A stretch of 64,000 nucleotides of DNA from Ambrosia x helenae (Eukaryota; Streptophyta; Magnoliopsida; Asterales; Asteraceae). This document shows, one piece after another, positions 1-9,681 of this stretch. Where the stretch lies: positions 186,001 to 250,000 of the forward strand of contig JAUTDX010000158.1 of assembly GCA_030844895.1 (NCBI GenBank), given 5' to 3'. The translations under genes were made by a program, and so were the position numbers. The notes under the pieces were generated by a model. It saw only the letters and a program-made list of their open reading frames with translations. It made no database searches and was not told the DNA's origin. Positions within the stretch are counted from its first letter, which is position 1. Each line of letters starts with the position of its first letter.

Positions 1-524
1 AAAAGCGAAAACCTAAAAACTAAGATCATAGGGTTCAATGAGATGGCTTCAATGCCGCTTAAATGAGTTCAATCGGAGTCCGTTTGATACCATTCCTACG
101 ACTTCATATTTTTCTTTCAGTGTTTATTTGATTCTAACCCTTAGGATGAAATATTGTTAATGACGAAAACTTAGACACTTAGTTGAATAAGATAATCTTG
201 TTTTCATGAGATCAATGAGATTTTAAGTTGACCCAATAACTAAAAAAACGAGCGTATAACATTAAAGTAGATTTCATTGAAAGGCTAATTTTATTCAAAA
301 GGCTAGCAAAGCTAGAAAGAATACAAAACAATGATTAAACGAAAGAATTGTTACACCAGCTTTCCCAATGAAGTGACTCAAGTTTTGCTCGATTTTTCAC
401 CCAAAGGAAACCAATTGCTTTGATGTCTTCCAATATTCTTTGTATTTCAACTCGTTTGTTGGAGAATACCACGCCATTACGTATCTTCCGAATCAGCCAA
501 CAGTTTATTAGAATAGCGGCTTTA
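1..524. other. unassigned A/T-rich sequence
   Basis: I see no gene, RNA or bounded repeat here. The short open frames have no recognisable domain. It ends at the TTA target-site copy of the MITE that follows. Confidence 0.4.
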
Positions 525-1108
525 GACTATGTGGTATGGTTGAGGCAAGGCTTAAAGCCTTGCCTTCACATTAGCAAAAGGGTGGGTGGGTGGGTGGGGT
601 GGTTGGAGAAGATGATGGAAGGGTATAAAAGTCATTTCACCCACAAACTGAAGGGAATAATAGTCATTTCACAACAAACTAACAGACAAGCCTAACGGCC
701 GTTAGTCTCAGGGACGTAAAGTGTTAGAAAAACAAACATCAGGTACTCAGAGTGTTATACGTGTGCTGAGCCTGTTAGTTTAGGCAAACTACATGGACGA
801 AAATTGCACTTTTCTCTTTGTGTAGAGGTTGAGAGGAATAAGTTATAAAGATGTAAAGATTTGAGAGAGATTTGTAGTTGTGAGTGATATTTTTGTTAAA
901 GTGTTGAAGGAAATAGATTATTAAATAGAAAATGTTTTTTTTTTAATTAAACGGTCATATGACCGTTACTATGGTCCCAGAAGATTCAAACAACCAATCA
1001 ACAGCCATGGCCTTACCGTCCAATATTAGCCGTTTGAGCCGGCCCAAACACAACGGGGGCGGTGTTAGACGGGGTGGACGGGCCTTGTCCGCCCCACACC
1101 ACATAGTC
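525..1108. mobile_element. PIF/Harbinger-type MITE
   Basis: The left end GACTATGTGGTATGG matches the reverse complement of the right end (GACTATGTGGTGTGG). Both sides are flanked by TTA (522-524 and 1109-1111), the 3-bp duplication typical of PIF/Harbinger transposons. Similar sequence continues inward as AAGGC-rich stretches. No transposase frame is present, so it is non-autonomous. Confidence 0.82.
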
Positions 1109-1355
1109 TTAGAACCATCTTTTCTATGTACTCGATTCTTGGACAAGCTTATGGATTTCATTTCAATGCTACTAAAGTTCCTTTTTATTACACACGCTAT
1201 CTACACGTAATTATACCTTTCAAAAAAAATCTACACGTAATTATACTATATTAATAACTCTTCCTATTTGAACAGTGATTTTATGTTATTTTATTTTTTA
1301 CACGGAATCAATTAATAATAAATAGAGGTGGTTTCGTTTTTAAACACAATATTGT

Positions 1356-1424
1356 GTGTTGGTGTAGTGGTTTAAGGGTTATTTTCATAATAAGTAGGTT
1401 GTGGGTTCGAGACCGGACAGTGGC
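1356..1424 (+). repeat. tRNA-like (pol III A/B-box) module, orphan
   Basis: An A-box-like TGGTGTAGTGG is followed about 45 bases later by a B-box-like GGTTCGAGACC. The stretch does not fold into a convincing cloverleaf and lacks paired acceptor arms, so it is probably a SINE or LTR fragment and not a tRNA gene. Similar modules occur inside the Gypsy-type LTRs of this window. Confidence 0.4.
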
Positions 1425-1524
1425 ATTTTGTTTCCTCTTTTTTCATTTACAGTACATTTAGCAGGGTATTTCTGTAAAATTATACATTGCTACGTGTCCG
1501 ATATTTGTGTGATACACTGCCACG

Positions 1525-1578
1525 TTTTATTGACATTTTAATTTTTATTGACATTTTAATTTTTATTGACATTTTAAA
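1525..1578. repeat. three tandem 18-bp units
   Basis: The unit TTTTATTGACATTTTAAT occurs three times in direct succession; the last copy has a one-base change at its end. It is a short minisatellite with no visible function. Confidence 0.85.
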
Positions 1579-1641
1579 AATTACTTCATCCAGGCATTCC
1601 CCTAGCTTCACACATGTCTTCATCAGGAGATCTGTTCACGC

Positions 1642-2024
1642 CAGGGCCGGCTCAAGCCGTTTAGAGGCCTAAAGCAGAACGAAAATCCGGGGCCCTTTTT
1701 ATTGTATATATAAATATACCAACAAAATGATCTATTTGACAACAATAATTTCCAAAATTAAAAACCAAGATTACACTTGAAATCTAGTCTCTCAATAAAA
1801 CCATGTTTCATTTACAAAAACCTTGCACATAACTAACCAACTGTTGGTGTTCTATGAGGGAATGGGATTGAGGGAAGGAAGAAGCTATGTATCTTCATAA
1901 TCCATAAGACAATCTTAGCCTAAATCCAGCCTATATCATATATAAACTTAACAAAAATGGGGGCCCTATAGATTTGGGGGCCCAAAGCTCAAGCCTCAAA
2001 ATACTTGGGCTTGAGCCGGGCCTG
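1642..2024. mobile_element. hAT-type MITE
   Basis: The ends CAGGGCCGGCTCAAGCC and GGCTTGAGCCGGGCCTG are near-perfect inverted repeats. The element is flanked by an exact 8-bp duplication GTTCACGC (1634-1641 and 2025-2032), as expected for hAT. It has no transposase. Confidence 0.92.
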
Positions 2025-2363
2025 GTTCACGCCACATATGCCTTCATCTTTCCAAATTGCTTCACACAATGAATCAATTGATCCGCCGCTCACCATCGTT
2101 AAAACCAAAAATCATCTTAATCAACCATCTGGAGCAAGAAGACAAAATTATACATATCCTTTTGCAGCCAATCTATCCAGCAAATAAATGCAAGGCTATT
2201 GAATCTTCATTCATGTTTATACCTACCTGATTAAATCCCCTAATTTCTTCACAAACCCGAAGCCCCCTAAACCACAAAAAGGTAAAAAAAATCAACTTCT
2301 AATTGCAATTTTCTTGCTTTATTCGTTGTTTTGATTTAAATTTAATGCATGGTATAATTTAGT

Positions 2364-2627
2364 TAGGGCTGGCAATGGGTAACCTGTTAAGACACGATAA
2401 GACTGTTTGACTGAAAAGTACACTATTTGATTTTTTGACTTTTTTTAATACTTAGAATTAAGAGGCAAAAATCTTTCATTTCCCTTTTTTGGTACATAAA
2501 ACATAAAACTGTGTTATAAACATGAGATATAAATGAGTTAAACGAGTCGTGTTCATGTTTAGAACTTGATTTGTTCGCGCGCGTCAGAGACCTGTTAACC
2601 TGTTAGGGACACGATTTGCCAGCCCTA
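2364..2627. mobile_element. hAT-type MITE
   Basis: The termini TAGGGCTGGCAA and TTGCCAGCCCTA are exact inverted repeats. An exact 8-bp duplication AATTTAGT flanks them (2356-2363 and 2628-2635). It is non-autonomous, and the interior has only A/T-rich sequence. Confidence 0.92.
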
Positions 2628-2635
2628 AATTTAGT

Positions 2636-5600
2636 TTTGCAATTAAGGTCAACTTCAGGTGTTTGTACGCCGCTGACGATGGCGACTAGGGTTTCGACAA
2701 GGTTACGGTTACTTGACGGCGGTACTAGATCCAAGATATAGCTGCAATGATAGACCGATGCCATGCTACGGGCCTACGGCCGCGGCTAAACATGGGTTGG
2801 TGAGTTGTGGATTAGAAACTTCAATGGTTTAATTACGGATCAGAATTGAATTAACAATTTGACAGGGAGTCGTTTGATGATATTTGGTTGGATTTTTGTT
2901 TCAATGGTATATTGTTTTGGCATTTTGATTAGCAAGGAGTAAATATCATTAAGGTGGTAAACACCTTACAAGATGTTATTTACTAATTGTTATGTGATTT
3001 ATTTGAGGTTTCTGTACCTTAGTGTTAGTTTCATATGAGGATATTTACTTCTTATTAGGATTATATAATTTCATATTTGTCTTAATCATAAAAAACTACT
3101 CGTGAATTTTTTTTCATTTATGTTTTCTGGTGCTTTGTTTATTATCCAGTTGTATACCCAACATTCCAAAGTGTGTCATATGATGGGCCTTCTAATTACT
3201 GCAGGGAATAGTCAAGTGTGTTAAATCTGATGGGCCAGAACTGATTCTATTAAAACCGACGATAGACGGTAAGTTCAATCTTGCATAACTTTCCAATTTG
3301 AAAAGTTTGCTTGATTTTGCAGCCAAATAATGGTACATGATGGTCATTGATTTTTGGTAGTGAATGGTTGTAATATAAATATCAACATACATGTGTGTAT
3401 AAAATCATAAATCTATTAGAACTAATATTGATCTTAGTGTAGGATCTTTTAAATCATGGTATAGCTAAAAAGATAAGGACGGCGAGTGAATGATGGCGAT
3501 GGCACCAAATGGTGATAACGTGATTTGTCTTCAACGCTCTTTTAACCGAAAACGATGAGACCATCGACAACACACATGTATTCCCCTATCTAATTCTTTC
3601 GACTAAAATGTGATTTTTTTTCCTTCTTTCACTCTTTCAACCATAGACGCTCGGAAACCAATGACAACACGCATGGATTCCTTTGTCTAATTCTCTCAAC
3701 TAAAAAGATGATTTTTTATAATTTCTACGTATTGTTTCTTATTTGATTTTGTATATTTGTTGTTGAGCTAATTTTTATTTGAAAAAGCTAGGTTCTTGGG
3801 TACAATTACTATGCAAATGTCTATATTTGTATTCATTTATCATACTTGATCATCTGTTGCTTTTATTTGTTTTATTAAATTTCAGGTTTACTTATTTAGG
3901 TTTGTTTGAAGATGGTTCGGATAGTGAAATTGAATTCCATGGTGAAGTATAACTTGGTATGTGTACTAAAGAGGAAGAATTTCAATTAGTTTATGTGGAA
4001 AGGTTAAATTGGTGTATTGGTTAGTTAACTGGTAAAATTGTCATGTTACAAATATCTTAATGTCAAGGTGAAATCAACATCAAATCAAAATCCACATTTG
4101 GTAAATGTATGTATGCATCTATTTGAGAATTTGTTAAAACAATGTATTCGATTTTTGTGAATGCAGGTGCTTTAGTTTGCATGGATTGAAGTCATTGGAT
4201 TGAATTTATTTTAAGGATTTTCTCCAAATCAGGTAGCGGATCATAGATTTTTAGATTATCACAAGACAACTTTTTAATTGTTTCCTACCTTCTTTAACAT
4301 CATAGGTGCTGCTTAGTTTGAAGATTTGACTTAAACATCAGCTGCAATAGTTGAGCCGAGTTAGGTGTATGTTGAAATGAACCTGATTAGTAACAAAAAG
4401 AAATGGGTCAGCAGCTTGTAGATTTCAACACATTAGATCTTTTGTGGGTGCCACGCTTAAATGAAATAGAGAACTTATGTTGTTTCGCAGGTATAGCTAT
4501 GTCTTTAGAGTTTGTTTTTTAGATCCAATTTAGGGATACCGGGTACAATGCCATATTAAGCACAAGTAAAATCTCTCGAATCGCAGGCATCAACGACACC
4601 AACACATCAAGATGTCTAAACTAAAAGGCAAACCTTTGAGCAACATATGTCTTTAAATCTGTGTACTATGGGTTTGTATTCTTTGATTGATTTTCTTACA
4701 CTTGGGTCACCTTATGGATTATTGTGATTGGGAAATTATGCAACCATCTTCATTATTTTACATGTTTTATAGAGTATTAGTGATGACGTTTAGATTCCAG
4801 TAGGTAAGTCGAACGCCTATTAAACTTCTATTCCTTCGATTGTAGCATAAGTCGTTTGCTTCCGATTCACGATTTTGGCTTTTCAATTGGAAGTTTGATT
4901 TTCGATATGATGAGCTTGTAATTTCAAAGCTCATTGGTACTATGGGTCATCTATGAGTGAAGTGGTCATCGGCGACGTGTCGTTAACATCCATTGTTCAG
5001 TTGTCACTAAGATCCTTTGTAACAGTCTTAGCTTACAATAGGATTGGTGTTTGAAAGATATGCTGTTGTCGTGTAAGGAGATATTTAGTTGCACATAGGT
5101 ATGGTGACATATCTTTGTCGAGTCATGAGGTATCGAACACCAGGGAAAAACGAAACTATGGAATGGGCAGTGGTTAGTTGTTGACTTGCACATAGTCATG
5201 TAAGTAGACGGACCCATGGTTAGTTATGCATTTATCATTCAACTCATCATAATCTATGACTAACCATCTCATGTTTTCTTATCAGGCTTGGAGTAACGAA
5301 AGGTCGTACTTGCCTTTTGACCGAGTTACAACTAATGGAATTGAAAGTAGATACTTTATAGTGCAGTTTTTTATTCTAGAAGGATGATAGAAACACCAAT
5401 AAAGATTGTTGATGAAAAACACCCGTTGCGGTTTAAGCCTTTTGATCATCATACATACCTCAAATTTTATAGCAGGGAGGAAAATTGAACACTTGAAAGT
5501 GCCTTAAAAGCATATTGTGTTGTGCGAGATTTGATTATCTTCTGATGCGGGTTGATCTTGATGTTTTAAGTGTATGTTTGTATCTGGTGTGAGATGATAC

Positions 5601-5874
5601 CGGTATTTGAAGTGCAATGTGCCACAAATACCATGTTCAAGATGTTGCTGAAATACTGAAGCAAGGTTGTAGCACCTTACAAAGAATGTCTCCAACAAAG
5701 GGCACAACCAGAGTCTAAAGAAACATTATGTTGGATTTTAGATTGTTCATAAGCAAAATGTTGTGGCTTTGTGTTGAAAACTCAAATGAAACATGAATCG
5801 ACTTTTAGTCTTGGATTCATAACATGTTGTGTTTCAGCGATAACTAAGACCTCATTTGAGTCTCGGTTTATCAA
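2636..5874. other. unassigned 3.2-kb region, possible Helitron body
   Basis: I recognise no coding region. Short coding-like pieces occur (for example around 2680-2760), but none resolves into an exon of a known family. The stretch runs up to a Helitron 3' terminus, so some of it may be Helitron cargo. I could not locate the matching 5' TC end. Confidence 0.3.
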
Positions 5875-5905
5875 ACGCGCAACGCGCGGTGATTATTACA
5901 ACTAG
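5875..5905 (+). mobile_element. Helitron 3' terminus
   Basis: A GC-rich hairpin (ACGCGCAACGCGCGG) is followed about a dozen bases later by CTAG and then a T, the signature of a Helitron 3' end inserted between A and T. The 5' end was not found, so the element length is unknown. Confidence 0.6.
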
Positions 5906-6179
5906 TTATAGATAAAAGTATTTTTCTTACAACATTTTATCAAAACAAAATACATAAATCCAATCTTAACTACTGTTGTTTGAAGTTATATTATTTTTGT
6001 AACATATGTAAGTGTTAATATTAATTTAAGATGATGTTAGATGTATATCATCTTTTTCATGATATTCAAAACTTTTGAATAGGCCTTTCATTGAATTTTT
6101 AAGAGCATGATGTGTTTTAAGTCGTTTATAAAGGATAACCAAAGAGTTCAAGGTAGACAATACAATGTAAGAGTAACAC

Positions 6180-6278
6180 CTTCGGATAACCACATCGGTT
6201 GTGAACTAGAAGAGAAGTTGGGTTCATAAGGACTCTCGAATCTCAAATACCATCAACGCATTTTGGGCGTAATAGTCG
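6180..6278 (+). repeat. degenerate Cassandra-like LTR fragment
   Basis: Phrases such as CCACATCGGTTGTG, TTGGGTTCATAAG and CATCAACGCATTTTGGG follow the same order as the 5' half of the Cassandra LTRs at 54.8-55.4 kb. The fragment ends where the Copia element inserted. The 5S-like part is not present. Confidence 0.4.
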
Positions 6279-6283
6279 TTGAT

Positions 6284-6635
6284 TGTTAGAGATTTGAGTC
6301 ATAATCTAGAGTCAAATAATAAGTCAACCTGATCAAGAAAGTTTGAGGGACCAGTTGTGACATGTTTCAAAGTTTTATTCTGCTTTATAATAGTTAGGAT
6401 TAATAATATAGGTCTGATAGAATAGAGGGGCTGATTCTGTCATCTTTGAAAGTCTTAACAGACGTTTAACAGACAAAAGAGGAATTAGGGTTCTATAAGT
6501 ATCAGATCAATTGTAGGTTTAATTCAGTCTGTTTTCTTCTAATTCATTTGTAATTCTCTTTCGTTTTATCATCAATAATAAGCTTGAAACATTTGATTGT
6601 TAATTCTTGTTTCAATTTCATAGTTATTTACAACA
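6284..6635 (+). repeat. Copia 5' LTR
   Basis: It starts TGTTAG, ends CAACA and is almost identical to the 3' LTR. It is followed two bases later by the primer-binding site. Confidence 0.93.
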
Positions 6636-6637
6636 AT

Positions 6638-6650
6638 TGGTATCAGAGCC
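6638..6650 (+). promoter_or_regulatory. primer-binding site (initiator tRNA-Met)
   Basis: TGGTATCAGAGCC is the standard complement of the 3' end of plant initiator tRNA-Met, and it lies two bases after the LTR. Confidence 0.9.
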
Positions 6651-6706
6651 TAGGTTGCTCGATTTCGGTGAAATTGGTTAGTGTTATTTGCAGTAGAAGA
6701 TCAAGA

Positions 6707-7822
6707 ATGGTGACAACAAAGTTCGAGTTGGAGAAGTTTGATGGAAAGAACGATTTCAGCCTTTGGAGGTTGAAGATGAGGGCATTGTTGGTCCATCAGG
6801 GTGTTGTTGATGCTCTTTTGGGTGAGAATAACATGCCTGGTGGATTGACAGATAAGGAGAAGAAAGATATGTTGGAAAAGGCCCATAGTGCTATTATTCT
6901 GAGTCTTGGTGATAGATTTCTCAGGGAAGTGTCCAAAGAAACAAGTGCAGCAAGTATTTGGGCTAAACTTGAGTCATTGTACATGACTAAGTCACTGGCT
7001 AATAGGCTGTACTTGAAGAAGAGGTTGTACACGTTTCAAATGGGTTATGGAAAGAGTTTGGAAGATCACACTGATGAATTAAACAAGTTGGTGTTGGATT
7101 TGGAAAACATTGAAGTTGAACTTGATGAAGAAGATCAGGAAATTATATTCTTGACATCATTGCCTGAATCTTATGAACATTTTGTTGATACCCTGATGTA
7201 TGGGAGAGAAACTCTTACCATGGAAGAAGTTCTTGCAGCCCTGAACTCTAAAGAGTTGAAAAGAAGGGCAGAGCCTAAGGAAGAAGGAGGAGAAGGGCTT
7301 TTGGTGAGGGGTAAAAGTGATCAAAAGGGTTCAAGGTTCAAGGGAGAATCAAGATTCAAGAGAAGCTGTTATGTGTGTCATTCAGAGAACCATCTGAAGA
7401 GAGATTGCCCTGAGTTGAAAAAGAGAAAGGGTGAACAGAGTAATATGTGTGATCACAGTCCACAAGATGATTCATCAGAAGGATATGATGATTCTGATGT
7501 TCTTGTTATGACTGGTGATGATTTATGTTCAGAAAAGTGGGTGATGGATTCAGGAGGGTCATTTGGAATGACACATGTGAAAGGGTATTTCAGGAATTTG
7601 AAATATGATAATCTTGGGGTTGTCAAGGTTGCTGATGGCAGAAACTGTGAAGTTCTTGGAATTGGGACTGTTACATTGAGGATGGATAATGGAATGATGA
7701 TAGACATTCATCATGTTAGGTATGTTCCTGATTTGAGAAGAAGTGTTTTATCATTAGGATGTTTTGAAAAGGAAGGCTGTCATGTATTGTTGAGAGGTGG
7801 TAAAATCCTGGTGATCTGGTGA
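6707..7822 (+). CDS. Copia Gag with protease
   Basis: This 371-residue polyprotein starts at the ATG reading MVTTKFELEKF; upstream in-frame ATGs lie in the LTR or leader. The N-terminal half is the Copia Gag capsid region (UBN2-like), with FDGKNDFSLWRLKMRALL near the start. A zinc knuckle of the form CX2CX4HX4C (CYVCHSENHLKRDC) follows. Near the C-terminus the aspartic protease signature WVMDSGGS carries the catalytic Asp; the residue after the signature where Copia proteases usually have His is Gly, so activity is uncertain. The frame stops just as the gag-pre-integrase region should begin and overlaps the next ORF by a few bases, which looks like a frameshift in an ancestral polyprotein. 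Its products would form the particle. Confidence 0.85.
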   Translation: MVTTKFELEKFDGKNDFSLWRLKMRALLVHQGVVDALLGENNMPGGLTDKEKKDMLEKAHSAIILSLGDRFLREVSKETSAASIWAKLESLYMTKSLANRLYLKKRLYTFQMGYGKSLEDHTDELNKLVLDLENIEVELDEEDQEIIFLTSLPESYEHFVDTLMYGRETLTMEEVLAALNSKELKRRAEPKEEGGEGLLVRGKSDQKGSRFKGESRFKRSCYVCHSENHLKRDCPELKKRKGEQSNMCDHSPQDDSSEGYDDSDVLVMTGDDLCSEKWVMDSGGSFGMTHVKGYFRNLKYDNLGVVKVADGRNCEVLGIGTVTLRMDNGMMIDIHHVRYVPDLRRSVLSLGCFEKEGCHVLLRGGKILVIW

Positions 7823-8673
7823 TGAAGGATTATATGATAGTGATGACAGGTACTAGACAGAAAAACAATGCCTATGTGTGTGATGGTTATGTGGTAGACC
7901 ATGACATAGAGTCAAGTGAACAGGAGGTGATTGAAGGTTGTGTGCAGAATGTTTTTTATTCTGAGGAGATTCAATCATGTGTTCATGATAATGTGTGTAA
8001 AGATAGTGATTTTCTGGTTGAAGGAGATGTGTTTCCAAGAGGGGTAATTTTGGAAATGATTGGCTGTGAAGAGAATAAGTGTACTAGACAGGTGGAGTTA
8101 ATGGGATCAAGAGCAGGTGATTATATGTTCTTGAGGTATTCTGAGGATATTAAGGTGTTCAGGATATGTGGTCTAGTAGATTTCAAGCCAAGGTTGAAAA
8201 GTAGCAGGTTTAGGCTATGGTTAAATGGTGTTTTGACTGAGGTAGAGGTGTCCGATTATTGTGCAGGAAAAGATACTCAGTTGAGCAGTGTTATGTTGTG
8301 TGAAAAACAGATATGTTGTGAAAGGGACAGATCAAGTGTGACAGGTAAGAAGTTTTTGGACTGTTATGGTGTTGCTGAGTTTAAAGCTGAATTGGTCAAG
8401 TGGATAAAAATAATGGATTATGAAATGTGTTCATTATGGAATGATGAAGCTTGGTTAAAGATAGGTAAGCCTGAAATGGTTGTAGAGGTCAAAAATGGCT
8501 GCAGGGGTAAAGTTGTCATGTTTTGTAATGTTTCTGAGTCAGCAGAGGTAGTAGGCTGGAAATGGGTCAAAACCAGTGGTGTCTATCAGATCTTGGAATG
8601 TTATTTAAGTTTGGAAAGTATTATACAACATGGGTCAGATTGGATAAAGTTGATTCAGGAGCAGCTGTTATGA
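7819..8673 (+). pseudogene. chimeric Copia pol remnant
   Basis: This 284-codon frame starts inside the stop of gag-protease. Its first ~25 residues resemble the gag-pre-integrase region (MTGTRQKNNAYVCDGY). Near residues 190-220 a segment (WIKIMDYEMCSLWNDEAW) resembles the N-terminal part of Copia RVT_2. No integrase DDE core and no YVDD box lie between or after. The middle (about residues 40-190) matches nothing I recognise and is rich in Cys and Val. Coding-like sequence continues in another frame to about 8750. I read it as an internally deleted pol whose new junction stayed open. Whether the protein is made is unknown. Confidence 0.55.
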
Positions 8674-8827
8674 CAGATGACTTAGGGAAAGGCAAAATAG
8701 TCCAAGGTGGATTTGGTGTGCAAGCAGTTGTTTTTGAGGTGCTTAAATAAGTGGTAATCTGATATTTGGTTCATGATTAAGTTTGGTAAGAAGGATTAAT
8801 CTTGATTAGTGACTCAAAGGTGGAGAT

Positions 8828-9190
8828 TGTTAGAGATTTGAGTCATAATCTAGAGTCAAATAATAAGTCAACCTGGTCAAGAAAGTTTGAGGGACTAGTT
8901 GTGACATGTTTCAAAGTTTTATTCTGCTTTATAATAGTTAGGATTAATAATATAGGTCTGATAGAATAGAGGGGTTGATTCTGTCATCTTTGAAAGTCTT
9001 AACAGACGTTTAACAGACGTTTAACAGACAAAAGAGGAATTAGGGTTCTATAAGTATCAGATCAATTGTAGGTTTAATTCAGTCTGTTTTCTTCTAATTC
9101 ATTTGTAATTGTCTTTCGTTTTATCATCAATAATAAGCTTGAAACATTTGATTGTTAATTCTTGTTTCAATTTCATAGTTATTTACAACA
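8828..9190 (+). repeat. Copia 3' LTR
   Basis: It matches the 5' LTR except for about four substitutions and one extra copy of an 11-bp unit (GACGTTTAACA). It ends CAACA directly before the second TTGAT copy. Confidence 0.93.
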
Positions 9191-9266
9191 TTGATGTTAT
9201 TACATGTATGTGATTGATATATACCGTTAGTTCTGAGTACATAATTAGAAAAATTATAAGATATTA

Positions 9267-9324
<58 letters not shown>
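9267..9324. repeat. (ATT)n microsatellite
   Basis: About 19 uninterrupted ATT units. The poly-isoleucine open frame across it is an artefact of the repeat. Confidence 0.95.
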
Positions 9325-9326
<2 letters not shown>

Positions 9327-9384
9327 AAAGAACTCAAAAACCTCAGATACTTTAAAGCATAACGACATGAGTCCCTTATTTTTT

Positions 9385-9450
9385 TTGAACGGCAAATTTC
9401 ATTCCTTGTGGGACTTGAACCCATGACCTCCCCCTTAGGTGTTCCTAGAA
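9385..9450 (-). repeat. B-box containing SINE-like fragment
   Basis: On minus, GGTCATGGGTTCAAGTCCC contains a good pol III B box, and an A-rich run lies downstream. No A box at the right distance is evident, so this is a truncated tRNA-derived fragment and not a tRNA gene. Confidence 0.35.
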
Positions 9451-9681
9451 AGTAACGACCGAGTATTTAGATTTGACCAACCAAAGTAAACTGGCATCAT
9501 AAGTTCCAAGTGACAAGAATGGATGATCAAACTTAATATGTACTTCCACCAAGTAAAATAGATACCGGCATCCGTGTTGCATGAGTTAAATATGAGTATA
9601 TGACCAACTCCTCAAGGAATTCCATAAACAATAACTTTAAGCATATAAACAAGCCACTCACCATTGAAGCACTGAATGCCT

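Larger units (their letters stand above)
6284..9190 (+). mobile_element. non-autonomous Copia LTR retrotransposon
   Basis: This is a complete element with two LTRs of 352 and 363 bp, flanked by the 5-bp duplication TTGAT (6279-6283 and 9191-9195). The LTRs start TGTTAG and end CAACA. A primer-binding site matching initiator tRNA-Met follows the 5' LTR, and a purine-rich tract (AAAGGTGGAGAT) precedes the 3' LTR. I count about four substitutions plus an 11-bp duplication between the LTRs, which suggests a fairly recent insertion. The 2.2-kb interior encodes Gag and protease, then a chimeric remnant of pol. Integrase and the reverse transcriptase core are missing, so it depends on another element for enzymes. 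Confidence 0.93.

Noticed and set aside
9214..9426. open frame with a poly-Ile run
   Set aside because: It is created by the (ATT)n microsatellite.
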